Shown piece by piece: positions 28,301-43,300 of a stretch of 64,000 nt of DNA. The position numbers and the translations under genes were made by a program. The DNA is taken from contig NC_090128.1 of the NCBI RefSeq assembly GCF_040581485.1, forward strand, positions 34,998,931 through 35,062,930, given 5' to 3'. Position 1 is the stretch's first letter, and each line of letters opens with the position of its first letter. Below the pieces are notes generated by a model. It saw only the letters and a list, made by a program, of their open reading frames with translations, made no database searches and was not told where the DNA came from. This DNA comes from Linepithema humile (lineage: Eukaryota > Arthropoda > Insecta > Hymenoptera > Formicidae).

Positions 28301-31300
28301 TTTCACGATATGATCAGTTCTTTCTCCGTACGGCGTGGTGAAGGGAGACGTCACGCGGGAAGGTATGGTCGAAGGAAGAGGAGACGGGCTCTTCGATCCG
28401 AACGGACCGATACGATCGCGCAGGATATTCGAGTGCGGAACGTAATCGTGCGCCGCGAACTGAGAACGTTCTTCTTGAGCATTTTTATTCCGCGAGTCGA
28501 AATCAATCGCGTTCGATTCCGCCGTTTGACCCGCGCTCACGCGACGGACGATCGAATCTTTTTTAACGAGTCGCGATTTGCCGTCGCCGGACATAAAACT
28601 CCAGCCGACCGCTCCGCTCTCATCGGAATCCTCCGCTTCGCTCTCGCCGGACGACCAACCTATCTCGTGCTTCTTAAAATACTCTCTCATCTTTCTGTTC
28701 TGCAGGAGATGCTTCCGTTCGATCTGCGGCGATCGCCAAGTTTTGCTTTTCTCGTTATCGGTTTTCGCTGAAGTGTCCATTTTTCGTATCCTGTCGCGGT
28801 CTGAGGAATTGGCGTACTCAAAGCTGTCGCAAGGAGTCAAGCCGGATTTGCTGTTCATCAAGGAATCGATGTCCGAGAACGTGTCTTTCGACGACGTCAC
28901 CGTCGCCGAGTCGTATTCGCACGGCGAGAGAGCCGTGCTGGAGGACGCCGCGGACCACGGCACGGAATCGAGGTCTCGTATACCACTGTACGAGCTGAAT
29001 CGCGAGGGGTAGAGAGAGCTCAGGACCTCGTCGCTGTCGTAGCCCTTCGTGCTGGCCAATGAGGGCATCCTCATCGGCGCGTTTCTAAAGCTCGCGCATC
29101 GTCGCTCGGCGCTGCGCTTCAGGAACGCGTTCACATCCTGAAATCCCCGCGGTAGGTCGCTCGCCGCTTGAGTGTGAGTGACTTTGACGTCCTCGTTCTC
29201 GAAGACGGTCATCGGCGTGCTGCGCTCGTCTTCGCTGGTCGTGTCATCCGTGCTAGCGTCGTCGGATCCTGTGCAGTACACGTCGATGTGCACCGTCCGC
29301 GATTTGCGTTTGCTGCTGTCTTCCTTCGCGGAGGAGTCCGATTTTTCCGAATCAGCCGCGGGACCGGAACTGGTGGTTCTGGTTGACGCCGGGGGCGATA
29401 GAATTTCCTATTTCAAACAAGACGATCGTAACATTCGAGATTCATTCGTGACGAACTGCTGCATGCATTCCTGGAATCCTGCGACGATGACTTACCTCCT
29501 TCTTTTTCTGCTCGTTGGATTGGTAAACACCAGTACCCGATGTCCTCTTGATCCTGCTGCTCTTCGACACGGTCGACGAAGAGCGCGCTGATTCGATATC
29601 GGTGGTCTGCGAAGCGGCGTCTTTACTGATCGCCGTTGCTTTGTTATTCTTGTTATTCACAGTCTTTTCCGCGACGCGGGTGCAAAAGTGCGTGGTGAAG
29701 GTGCTCGACGTGCTGCCCTCCGCGCAGTCCTCGCAGACTTCCGGTACCGTGCTGAAGTGGTGACGCGAGAAAACATGCTGATGCGAGGGTCGACGGTGCC
29801 AGGAATCGGACGAGATCTTCGTGGATTCTGCGAACTCGGGCTTCTCGAGACTCGCCTTATCGGCGCTCGCGGTGGAGAGAACAATACTACACGTGCTCTT
29901 GCATCGACGATTGTATTGCTGAGACGGACGTCGCGTCGGCAAGCTCGAGTACGAAAACTGCTCGCTGTTATAGCCGGAGTCGGAGATGTTCGTCCGACCT
30001 CTGGACGAGGTGGAGTCGTTGTTTCCCGACGGACTCGAGCGCGGCAAGGTGTACGATCCGCTCGACGATCTTTGGGACGGTCTCTCGGGCGGCGTGGACG
30101 TGAACAGTATATTTCCTCGTTGGAAGCCGAAGCCGCCGGGGCAGCCACCCGACGACGACGTTCGAAACGCGTCGGACGCGGCGGCGGCCGGCGTCGACGT
30201 CGCATTCGGTTCGCCCGTGTTCCAGCGGCATATCATGCGGATACCGCCCGCGTCGGCGGTGGTGGTGGTGCCTGGCGGCATTTGTACGGTCTCGGAGGTC
30301 ACCGCGTCGCCATGGCGGATCGTGACTTCGGCGCGCACGAGCCACGGCGGCGGCACCTGGCTCGAGCTACCGTCGCTCGAATTATCCTGACGTCCGTACA
30401 TCTCGCGTCCCTCCTCTTCCTCAACCGCCTCCGCCGTGCCTTCATCCACCGCAGAACATTATCGTTTTTCAGCCGGCTCTGCAGAGACACATCCGAGCGA
30501 CCCGTGCCCTCCGCCTCCTCTGTCCAGAGGAGATAACGATGCGGTTCTACCGTCCGTATCCTTCGTCTGTTCATGGATTTGAAGTCTCTCTCTCTCTCCG
30601 CTCGAGGGGGTGCACAAACTGCCGGCGATATTACGTGCAACACCTGCGGCCGCTCATCTGATTCCTCGTCCAATCCCGTAATATATTGAAGATGAATCTT
30701 ATATAATGATGTCTATTTGAGTTGAGAGACGCTCGTGCTTCACGATCTCGTCCGTAGCACGGTTCTTCCCGGAAGGATGGTAATACTGCGATATTGCATC
30801 GCAGCACCGATCTATTTTCGTGCTCTCGTACGTTCGAGAACTGTCCGAGTTGCGTTTCTTTTCGTCTTAACGTCGCGAAATTTTAGCGCTGATACTTGAG
30901 GAAGATTCAATTCGTGATTTTGGCTCGTCGTCGTTTTCGCGTCAAACTATTTTCTCCGGGCGTTTAAATACGCCCGTTGTATCATTGCTCGAAACAATTG
31001 CACATGACGCGTGTCCGTCTTCGCTGCGCATTACACAATACTTCCGCGATTGTTGCAGTCGGCGTGAGTCTTCCCTCGCGTAAAGCAACAAACCGAGCGA
31101 TATAGAACGACGACACGACGTATAATTAGAACAATATAAATTTGGAACAACGTACAGTTGCACTGAGATTATATCTGGAATAAGATGATACTTTAGCGAC
31201 GATAGCCACCAACGCAACAATAAATCATGCGCAATAATACTGCACAACTGAGCCAGATATGTCACGTTAAATCGATTTATCAGCTTCTTCAACAATTTCG

Positions 31301-34300
31301 CTTGTACTATTCAGTCTTAATAAATGCCAGCAGTCGGGATATTACGGATAATCGGATAACGTAAAATTATTTAGTTCGCGCGATCTAAGTGACATTAGAT
31401 CGATTATCTCTGAATAAATCACATGAGCTGCGCACGCTCGGAGCATCCGGAATTATACGAGATCCGAACTTCCGTTAAGTAACAAGCTGTTTACGGCTCG
31501 ATCAGAGACGTTTGAGCGTCTCGAGTTAATATCCTGACAGCTTAAGTCGATTCCGAATCAGACGTCAATCTTCTTGGAGCGTAAGCGTTAGAGAGAAGAG
31601 AGGGCCGGCGGGAGGACGATTCTAACGGGCCACGCAACTGTGGGCGGTTTCGTGTCAGTCTTCAGGTTCAGATCATAATTAACGGCCGCGATTATCCGAA
31701 CGCGTGGTCGATATCTTCCTGAATATCCGCTTGATGAATGTACACATTCCACGAGCGCTTCCCCCGCGTTCGGCCAGTGCACATGTCGTCGGTTTATCGC
31801 GGTGCTTACGATACTGGGTGATGCCAGTTCTTCTCAAGAGGCGGTAACTAAACGCGACCCGAAAAGGCGTCACGAAAGACGGCGGGGTAGCGCGGGTGTC
31901 GGAAGAGCTATTTTGAGAGAGGTGTGTATACACCCCGTTCTCTCCGGGGCCCACGTCGACGTGCTCTACGCCGCCGACGTCGCCCGCGTGATCCGGTTAT
32001 CGACGAGAAGTCGTTTTCGTACCGACGGATGCGGCCGAGAAACGTTTCTCGTCAACGAGATTTTGCGCTAGCGCTCGCGAGAAGAGATCAATCTCCAAAT
32101 TTATCGACTAAGAGCTATCGTAGATTGACTGATCGTGATGTGAAAACATTTTATGCTATCCTTAAAAGGCGGTCCTTGATAATAAAGAAAAAAAGAGTGA
32201 CATTTAATTTTGTGAATAATGGGATATTCTCATTACATGATTGTTAGCGTTTAAAAAGTATTTGTCAATGTTGCCAGAGCTTGTCCGCGCATTGTATGAT
32301 ATTTTCACCGAGGGACAAAGTCAGACGATCTCCGCGTTATTACCGCATTTCGAAACAGCACCGTCGGAGAAGTGACGTAAATGGCTTCCTTTAACGCTAT
32401 ACGTACGCGCGCATTACAAAAAGCCTTTCGCAGATTGCATGTCGCGGACAGATTCCCGCTTCCGCTTCCACATTCTGACGGACAGCAAATTAGAAAAGAA
32501 ATAACCACCCACCTCGGTTAGGGCCTTCTTATCAGCGACTTTGGCACTTTGTAGAAGACGTATCACGTTCTTGGCACCTTCTACGACAGCTGCCTCTATC
32601 CGTAATCGATGCCGCAACTCTTCCACCCTCTCTTCCAACGCGAGCTCCAAGCTGGGCTCATACCTATCTATAAGCATTATTACATTTATTATTTACGCCA
32701 CAGCAGAGAATCGGCAGAGAATCACACTCGTAACGCTAATCGTTACTCATACACGGCCACCATCTATCAACAGCGCGCAATCATCCTCTTACGTAACGCG
32801 CATCCACCCACACTTGACATCGCGAAAAAAGTAAACCATTACACGCGTAGCGAATGCATCCTTCCACGAACAAAGCGTCTCCTTCCAAGAAACGCCATTT
32901 ACCACACTGGACAGACGTACTACGCAACATTGTACGTCTATACGTGAATACGCGACACAAATTCTCAGGTGAGATACGAACGCACACTCTGCTCTGGAAT
33001 AGTTTCCCTGCGTCGGTAAATGTCAGCTTACTGTCTCTTTATTCCGCACAAACTTCAACGTTAACAATGAAATGTATACGGCTTAGCTATAGTCGTTTAA
33101 ACAATCAGAATGAGCGATACGATATGTTCGAGAAAATTTTCCAGACCTTCTGATATGCACTCTTGAGTATCGACATGTAAATAGATGCAACATTTTAAAA
33201 TACGCATATTTAATCTTTACATGCAAATAGTATTGCAAATTTATGCTAATATAATTCGAAAAAATTTATATTGTTTTTAAAAAACATATTTAAACACATA
33301 TATTCTGACATATATCTTCATTCTATCAAACATGCATTCAGTTTTTGCAAAGATCTGAGGATATAAAAGTTTTTGTTAATAACAACCAATATGTACCTTT
33401 GTTACTAGTTGCTTCGCCGTTTGGCGGTGCATCGCCTCGTTGTTGCTGCTGCCGTGCCTGACGCACTTTGTTAATTCGCATACGTAAAACCGCGATTTTA
33501 GCGCGGGAGTCGTCTAGCATTTGTTGAGCCTCCTGTAGCAATTTTTTGTCGCAATGGCCACTTGTTAAACTCTGTATCATATTTTCAGCACCCTGCTTGA
33601 CCTATTACAAATATAAAGCAAGTAGAAAAAGAATGTTATATATGTATGCAATCTTTGCCGCAGTATTAAAATCAGTATTTTTCGATTTAATGCATCCAAT
33701 GCACGCAAAGCATCGACCAATTTATTAAAAAGAAGGAAAAGAGAAGTATAATTACAGATAATTAATGCTTCCGCATTAACACTTGATAATTGGAAAGAGT
33801 TCAACGCGTTACTCTAATTATTTCAAATCTCTGCGTGATGTAACGAGATTATTTTTAGTAGGAGAAAAACTGCGAGCGACTCACTGCGCTGACTCACGCA
33901 AGGCTGATACAAGAAAAGTGAAAGAGAGTTATCGAAGTTCTGCATAATCGCGCGGAAAGCGTTGAAGGTTTACGGCGAGAATAACCACGAATATATTCTC
34001 GAGAAACAATTGGCTTTAAAGGAGCGTGCATTGTCACGTTATCGTCATTGCTCGATGTTGCACCGACCACTTTTAAAAATCTTGATAACAGTTTGATATC
34101 GTGCGCTATCGTCGACACTCACGAAGCGTGCGAAAATTATCTGCCAATTTCGAAACACACAGCATTGAACGGTGTCTTTTTAACAAGCGGCATCTACCTT
34201 TAGTTCAATATTGAGCTGCTTCTCCAAGGACACAAGCCGAAGATCCGTGAATAGACCTTCCTGACTCGGCGACGAAGGCCCCATCGGTGATAGAGGCGTG

Positions 34301-37300
34301 TCTGTAACAAAAATAGACGTTCGCAAAAATGAAAGAATCCGATATCGTCTAATGTATCGGCGACGCCGACGCTAAACGGCAAATATTTCGCGGCGGAACC
34401 CACGCCGCGCGACAAAAGTGCGTACCGAAAATGCGTTGTTGTAAAATTAGTGTTCTAAGTATCTCGCGTGCCATTCCTCCCGCACCCACTTTCCTTGCGC
34501 CTACGAATACTTTTCCTCGCCTGAATTTTCCGCATTAGCATAAGCAACTACTGCCCTACGCGTGCCGCGTCTCCTATCCGACGATCTTCGTGGCATGATA
34601 GCGAGATTCTATGTACCGCGCTATAATCCTACTTTCCATAAACCCAGCACTGACATGCTGAAGACGTTCTCCCACGTACTCGGAGCCGGGTATTCGAGAA
34701 GTGTGGAAAAAAAAATAAAACTCTGCTTTGTTTCATGAACGCACCGTTATGTATTTCCCATTGCTTCCTTTTCACTACGCTCTTTCCGCCTGTCTATCAT
34801 AAACGTCTTCGGCATGTAAACGCAAGAATGCCTGACAATCGCGGAATGCTCTCTCTCTCTCTCTTGCAAAACACTGTAGAGAATTGTTGTACATGCAGAT
34901 AAACTTGCGGCCGCAATTTGTATGAGTAGTACGGTAATATATACGTAATGCAATGTTACAATAAAATGCTGTGTACAAATAAGGCACTTAACTCGCACCG
35001 GAACAGTGTGTGGGAAACACAAGTCATAATTACGAGCGTTATTTCCGCGGTCGCGGCCGGAACTCGCAGCAATTACATTAATCAATGTGCCCTTGCGTAA
35101 TCATATCGCGCATTATCTTTTATTATATGCATATATTTTAATAACGCGGACGCGCTCTAGTGCCTTCTTAAATCAAATCTTCCCACAAGGATATTTGCGT
35201 AATGCCGCGTCATTACTCATGTTTCAGAGAATGTTTAAATGTTGCATCCCCTTCGACTGCAAGTTGAAAATTTAATGATCTTTTGATGAGTCTTATGAAA
35301 AAATTAATGGCCTTTTGATGAACTTGGCGAAAAAAATATTTGTTTCAATTAAGTGTTCTGTTCGTCCTACTACGTTGTCCCACGAGATAACACATCGCTA
35401 TTTCAGAGCTAATTGCACACTTTTCGAGGAGGCAATTTACGGCGGTCGTTTTTCGTCCACGCGTACACCGTTGTATGTGACCGGCGCACGAATTTAGCTC
35501 GTTAGAGAACCGATGTGGGGCACTTTTTCCTCCATTGAAATATGCCCATTATACCGCTTGTACCTGGCCGCGCGGGAAGCCACCGTAAACACATGTACCA
35601 CGGTTCCACGATTTTCTCGGCACACACACACGCACACGCACACGTGCACGCATGCCGCGATAAACGACGCGTAGTATCTGTTCGACGCCAATGGACAGAA
35701 CGGACGAACACGCTCGCACACCGTCTATGCACGAGCACGTCGAGATGTCCGAATAAGGCGATGCGAGGGAGCGAGCGAGGAGTAGGTACTCGATTTTTCA
35801 CGCAATACTTCAAATGCCGCGCCACCGAAAATGTATGCTAATTGTTGCCTTAGAGCTTAGGAATCGCATGAATGCCTAACTAGCCGATGCAAACGACATG
35901 CGTCCAATATTCATGACGTTATTTATGTTCGTTTGGCGCGAAAGATATAATTAAATACATCGGAAAATATCCTGAAACATGCACGATCAGATAGAACTAG
36001 ATCCTTATCTTTGCAAAAAAAAATATTATCTCGAATATAATGCTTTTTTAGCCCTTTATATGTTAGGAGCAGACTCTTTTTTTACGATATACTACTTCTC
36101 AGAAATAATCTAGTTAGCAAAGATCTAATAATAGCGCAAGTTTAATTAACGTCTTCTTCATAAATAAATTTCATCGATTCTCGTTATCGCCGACAGTTCT
36201 CTCTCGAACAATCGCGCAACGCCTATTATTCCGCGGATCGCGCATAACGAGATATAACGAGAAAATCGAGAGAAACACGAGGCCACGCGAATGCCAGCAG
36301 GCTCACAATGCGGCGAAAATGACGCAGTGGTGGAGGCGGTATGAAAGAGTTTGCAGGGACAATGCGGTACATCGAGAGCTCCGCGAAACGGTGTCATTAG
36401 TGCGGCTCGGCCGAACACGTGCCCCATTATATTCCGCGTTTCTGCCCTTGCTCGCTGCCGCGCGCGGAAGCCGGCGACAAAGGCTTTCCTTGTTTCGCGC
36501 TGCCACCACAGTGCACGCGCCCTTCCGTTCCTGCCCCTTGCTCTTCTTTCTTCCTCCCCCTCGCTCGGTATCCCTTCGACGCGAAACGAGCCAGGATGTA
36601 TTCGTTGCACGCGTTTGTGGAAAAAAAAAAGACGGAAGGGTTGTCGCGCTGAGCGCACAAGGTGGCTGCGCGGCTATTCGTCGTCACTTTCGCCGGTTCA
36701 ATGACTTGAGCGAGCCGTGGCGCACGCAACCCTTTCGAAGGGAGAGAGTGTGTTTGCTCTCGAAGAGAGGGATAATTGCTCTCTGCTTCTTGCTCACAGC
36801 GAAAAGAGAAAAGAACAACGCGGCGGCTGCTTGCGCGCGAAGTGGCGATAGTTATGCAAAACGCATCGGGCAATAGGCGACCGGATGCGTTGTTAGTCTT
36901 GTACGCTTAGATGAAAGGAACGTTTAATGTTCCTCGATTCGAGTCTGGAAAGAAAAAAACGCATGTCGAACAAAAGAGCGTAAAATTCATTTAAACTCCG
37001 ACGTTAGCATGAAAGGCCGCGGATCAAAAATTTATGCGATAAACGCCGATAATAGCCGGAAATTATACGGCAATCCCTCAGTAGTCAAACACGTAATCGC
37101 AATATGCATTGCACTATCGCTGCGCGATGTGCACGCCGGACTCTTCTTCTCTCCGTCCCATTCATAACTTCGCTCGCATCAAAGCTGTTTCATCCACACG
37201 AGCGTGAGTTAGCGATACGTTCATAAAGCATGAAGGGGGAGACGAGTTCTTGTGCAGTTCGTTAATACATGTAAGAAGCGATTGTTCGTGTGTGATGGTT

Positions 37301-40300
37301 GCCTGCAATATCCTTATTACGGCATTGATTAAAATAATTACCGTAACTCCGCGCGAGAGGCGAGTGCGAACCTCGGGCGTTTTATTTATACAGCTAAGCC
37401 AGCTTCGACATCGGACTACGCGCACGTGTGCGTATGTTGCTGGCATCTCGTCATGTAACAGACGCTTGCGTCAACGCGTGACCTCGCAACGTGATTTCTG
37501 TGAAAAGTTATCATTTTCAGAATTTTTAGAATTTCGAAGTAATTGATACAGCTCTGGCTCATCCTCAAAGCACTCTAGAACGATACGCAGCTTTGAAGAC
37601 GGTTCTAGCGATTAAATGTAAAAAATAGAGAGAGATCTTTCGCTTCTTTGACTACAACTTCGGAGAAATCGCCGTCTCTGGCAAAAAACGATATTATTCA
37701 TCATTCAGAATTGTTTCTTGAAGTACAAGAGGCTAATTACATAGTATTTATGAGGTAGATGACACAATCTTTTTTTTGTTCTAAATAACGATCCAACTGA
37801 GTTATGATACTCGCGGTCGCGCAATCGTATTTCAAAATGATGCACGACGTAGCGAGAACGCAAGATTTAACACCTCGTAATGTCTTTAAAAGGAGACCAG
37901 CCTCGGTGCTCCGATAATATTCGGTACAGCGGCGCACAGTTTTTTATCGCGCATCGGACAAATTTTTAACCATAAACACGCTCGGGGCGACCGATTTGCA
38001 TAAACGGCAAAAGCGTACCGAGAAATTAGCATACGCCGCGGAAAAAAAAAACCTATGGCGGATAACCCCGGGCGCTCGACAAAGTAGCAGTTAAGTTATT
38101 AGCATAGAGCCACCGGTGGATGTCGATGATCGAGAAAATCGCGAGACCGGTCCGACGGAAAGTGCAGCGTTAAAAAAGCCGTAATGTAGCGGCCGTTACG
38201 CCAACGAAAATCACTTAAAATCGAGTTCGAGGAATATCTATCACCGCGCGATAATGCGCGCGCGATGAACAATTTCCCGATACGGATGTGAATTTATAAA
38301 TCATGGATAATTATTTTTTAGAAGAATGAGACAGCGGAGAGAGATTTCTGCTCGTTGCAGTGTTTCGTATCGCGAACGCTTGATATGGGACGACTCCACC
38401 GGAACCTATCGGTTGTATGCAATCATTGAATGATCGTAGGCGTCAATTGTCATCCGTGGCGGGCGTGTAGCGCGCGAGCGCAGCCGAGAGAGGAAGATAT
38501 GTATGGACAGCACTGATATGTTACAGAACGGAGTCAAGATGTTTGTGGCTCAATAAGGCTTATCGGTCTAACCGAGTCGCCCGTAATCTCGAGCACCAGC
38601 TTCCTCGGCACATTTATCACCTGACTTATCGCGTCGATATCTGCGTCCGTCTAAGCACGCGAGTAAAAAGAAATAGAATTCTAAGATTTTTAGACCTCGT
38701 GAGATAATTGCAACGTTCTAAGGTCAATATACCCCTGATATGATGCGATCAAACGTAATCTATCGCAGATCTTCGCGGAGTGAACGATGACACGGCGTCG
38801 ATGAGAACAAACATCGAAATCGTAAAACGACGTCTGCTTGCGATAAAGATCGCGCAAGTGGTGCGCCGGCGAAAAAAAAAGAGAGCACCGGTCTCCGGCT
38901 CGATTAAGGAGTTTTATGAGCGTTGATGAGATCTGATAACGAACTCGATATGTTCGTCGCTCCAGTTATACGGAAGCGCGATGCGCTGTGCTGTGCACGA
39001 ACGCGGTACGGTATTACGTACATCCGGAGGGGCAGACCTTATGGAACGCATGGAATTATATCAGGTTCGCTATATTAGGTTGCTGTACACGGAACGTCCG
39101 ATTTTAACGGTACGAGTATGCTATGTGCGTGTGTATGTGGAGCATTCCTATAAATTAAACATGTTCCGGCGATCGACCTCTGCGTTATTATTACGTCACT
39201 GACGAATAACTTAAGAATGTATTATAGATGCTCTACAACAAAAAAATATAAGTCGACTTGCGTCTACTTCTGAGGCGATTTTCGAAATTTCATTTTGTAT
39301 TCATAATTGTTGAATACGGTCTTCAATTTATAATCACAGATTAAAGCACAGATTTGCCTATTCGATTATTATAAATCTACGTAGCACTTTCAAACCGTAT
39401 TCAAAATGATTTTGAATACAATCGGATTATTGTCCTAGAAAGCGACTTGTGTGTTTCTCGCTGGAAAACCATCCCCGTCTCTCTCGCAAACCGCAAATAC
39501 TTTATTCACGAATGCAAAAAATTTAATTTTGTACGACTGGCGATGAATTTTAAACGGCAATCTGAGTAATTTATTTAGGTTTGAACTATGCAGCCGCTTA
39601 AAAATTATTAGCTCGTAAATAAATTCAATCTTTCTACCGTTACTATGTTCCGAACGCGCGTGATCGATAAAGTGCACTTCATAAATTCGTGCGGTATCGT
39701 GCGGTCAATAAGCTCATAATCGATTCGGCTTCATAAAATCTAGCGGAATTTCCACGGCCGAACGGCGCCAGTGTATTTGCTGGATCGTGATTCATCGAGG
39801 ATTTCCTCACGAGAAGATGTACGATAATTAGACCAGTTGATTATAATGCTACAAAAAATATAATTATATTTTTTTGGTAACTCATCAATTGCCATACCTT
39901 CGACATAAATTCATTTTTTTTTAAATATTCCAAATCGCAGCCTCTTTCTAAATCGCTTTAATAATTTCTCCACGAAATTTCAGTTTTATGTCTCTAGCGC
40001 GCACGAACGCGATTTCGGTTGTCGGGGGACTTAAATCGGGCCCGAGGAGAGGGTCCGGACAGGTAGTCCATAAAGATCGGGCCGGGCAGGCAGGCAGGCA
40101 GGCGGGCAGGCAGGCAGGCAGGCGGGCAGGCGAGCAGGCAGGCAGGCAGGCAGGCAGGCAGGCAAGCAGGCGGGCAGGCAGACAGGATCGGAGAAGGCTT
40201 CCCCCGAGAGCGCCGACGATGGAATGCGAAAGCGTGGGTTCGGTTCGACCGTAACGCGATCTCGATATACAGCGAAGAGCGCAAGAGGTGGCCGGCAGAG

Positions 40301-43300
40301 CTTCGGAGCCTAAGTACGCACGCATAACGGTACTCTGAGCGATCGCCCGATCCAATCGCCTCTCTCGTAACGCGCGCTCTCGATCGTCTCGCGCCGTCGT
40401 TTGCATGTGTGCGTGCATTTTCGCCGTCGCGAGAGCTCGGGCAGCAGCGTCTCGCGTCTCGCAACTGGAAAGTGAACGAACATCGTCGTCGGCGGCGTCT
40501 GCGTTGAACCATCGTCATCCTCGCGAGACGAGAGGAGAGAGGAGAGCGCGGACTTTCTCTCGATCGCGAAACTATACCGCCGCGCACAGTTGAATCATCA
40601 ATCAAAGTTCGAAGATCAATCGTTAAGCTCAAAGATGGATTTTATAGGCATTTACTTCGCGATGAGGAGGCAGGTTTTCCCCTCATTGTTTACCGTAATC
40701 ATTGAATTTTTAACGCTACCGGAGGAAACGATTGCGTTCAATGCGGTACGGTGATTTCAGGGCCGCACACTGAATGGCGCGTTTCATTGTACTAAGGAAA
40801 AGTGAATGAGGCACCCCCGAGGCAGGCTCGTAGTCTCGAGACTGAGTACGATGATGACTGACTTAACTGGAGTGGATAGAGCGTCGGGGTCCACGGTATA
40901 AATAGCCGCTACCACTTACCGTCAATTCAAAGCGAGTGCAAGACTGTAGTTCCTCTGTACAACGCATCACGTAGCGCATAACGAAGTGGCCACTCGTAAC
41001 GCGGGGAAAAACGCTTTTCAAGAGCCGAGCGATGTTTTGCTGCGTACTACCGTGTCAGATTAGCCTATTAATTATGTACCCGATCGTGTAAAACCTCGCC
41101 GTACCAGCGACTTAATGCGATGTGCAGATAAATAACGTTTTTCGTTCCATCACTATTTATATCTAGAAATACCCGAGCGATACGTTAAGCGCCGAGCCAA
41201 AAACACGAATGTTAAATAAAATAAAGCGTCGATTACATTTGTATTATCAGCTCAGCTAACGCGAGGAGCGCGTAACGCGATACCGAGAGGACCACGACCT
41301 CCGATTACAAAGAACTCTGTTAATCGTTCCTAATTTACGTCCCGCGGTGCGAGCGGAGAGGGATTTCGAGCCAAGGGAGCAGTCGATGCACGCAGATGCG
41401 GACGCATAATTGCCGCCCCTTTGTCGTTCGTGAAAACTGGTAGCAGCTCCGGGCTGCGTGGAATTGAATGCCGCTTTAAGCGTCGCGTGCGTACACAAGT
41501 TAGATCGAATCGCGCGCAGCACGAAGCTACGTATGAGCAGTGCATAGATCCGACATGACAGAAGAGTGACAGTGTTATTTTAATATTGACGCATTAATAG
41601 CACGCCATTTTGGCACGTACGCTGCCTCCGTCGATCAATCAACAATAAAGATAAATATATATTCTTCGCTATATTTATCCCATTGAACGTTATCCTTTTA
41701 AATGAGATATTGAATCCGTTATTTATATATCTATCGTTATATTTATCTCACAGATCGCCTCCTTAATCCGTGGTTTATTTAAGTTCCCGTCTAATGCACA
41801 CACATTGATATATCGATCGATGAGTCAGAAAAGTCACTGCGTCGAAGCGATACGCTCGATTTGTCAATGCTAATAGCAGCTAGCGGCCGACCTAGCATGC
41901 TCGGCCGAGTTTTATAAACCCGAAGACGTCGTCTCGACGCCTCGTTAGCGGGTGGAGTTATTAAGTGCCCCCTCGTTAACGACACAGAACGGTCGTTAGC
42001 GCGGCAGGGAGCCGCGTGCCGGAACATTAACTATTTACTATAATGTATCGATACGTGAATCTATAAACAAGCGCCGGAGCGATAATTACCGCGCGCAAAT
42101 GGACGTAAAATTATCCGATTAATGGAAATGCTTTCGCAAAATTGCAGAAAGTTTCTCAAACATAATGTCCGATGCCTATCGCCACTTATAAATACGTATC
42201 TCGAAGCGCGTTTTAATTGCTTGTAACTTTTTTTTTTTAATCTTTCGCTGATTCATGCGATTATCGATGCTCGTTAAACTTTCGCGAAACGAACGCAAGA
42301 AACGCCGATTTCTCGCTATTTACGTCAATCTACTTCCCACAATTGTCGCGATATCAAGATCGGAGACAGCGGTTGATCGCTGTGTCTAACGCGCCCCGTT
42401 CATTACATAAAACCCGTTTTAAAAGCGCGTAAGCAGACCGTTTTATTCTCGCTCGGTCAATGCTACGCGGGAAGAAGCTAATGCGAAGATGATATCTCAA
42501 GCGCGGCTTCGGTTTACCAACCTTGACCGTTGGAGTGATTCTGTTGCGGCGATTGAGGCTGGCCCTGCGTCAGTATAATTTGACTCTCGAGCTGCTGGAG
42601 CTCCGCCTGGAGTTCGCTCAGCTTGCTGTTCGCATTCTTCACGATCGCCGCGACGTCGGAGAGCGACTTGCGATCGGTCGCGACCTCCCTCAGCTTCTCC
42701 GCGCCGGCCTTTATCTTCAGCTCCTGCGAAAGAACGAAGAATTTGTAATTATGCGCGAGACCGTGCATCAAAATTGACATTTCGCGAAAGCGGGAATCTT
42801 GTTTCGCGGAATCTGTACGCACTTATTACGATCGGCCTGTCGCTCGCTTAAAGCGCATCCGATCGTGCCGCTCCTTCGTATAGCAAATGAGACGTAAAAT
42901 TACACACGTGCCCAATAATACCCTTCAGTATATCCTTTGGCATATTCTATTACCAGGCATTACACAGCTGCCGCGAATTCTCGCGATGAGTCATCCGATA
43001 AGACTTTTATTTTCTAATCTAGAACACGTTAGCACATAACATGCGATTTGCAATACTCAACACAAGTAATTGTTTAGAAAAAAGATATTTATTCAACATA
43101 AAAAAGTATTTATTAATGTAAAAAGATATTTATTCAAGAGAAAAAAAGATAATTTTAAAAAAGAAATAAAATTTAAACTGTACGTGTATCCATTATGCAT
43201 GTTTTACGGAGCTGCAGTTGACTCACCGTTTCCAGCAAATGCTCCGGTAATAAGCATTTATGGAAATGTGCTGTGTTAAGAAATCTATCGTATTATATAT

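Larger units (their letters stand above)
34302..42521 (-). other. PKN intron 3 (8.2 kb)
   Basis: CpG-rich intron between the exon ending HR1a and the exon coding the start of HR1b. It contains a CA-rich simple repeat, a GGCA minisatellite and a TATA-type promoter-like site, listed separately. Several long open frames on both strands (for example near 36160-36880 and 39990-40630) have no recognisable domain. Confidence 0.7.

Noticed and set aside
28118..30536. Long + strand frames opposite the nested gene
   Set aside because: Arg-rich shadows of the GC-rich minus-strand coding sequence; the minus frame has the consistent splice and biased amino acid pattern.
36158..36876. Overlapping frames on both strands in PKN intron 3
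   Set aside because: Several frames are open at once because of GC-rich composition; no splice or domain support for any.
39994..40632. 212-codon minus frame with Cys/Leu/Pro/Ala repeats
   Set aside because: Created by the GGCA minisatellite; the Arg-rich flank shows no domain.
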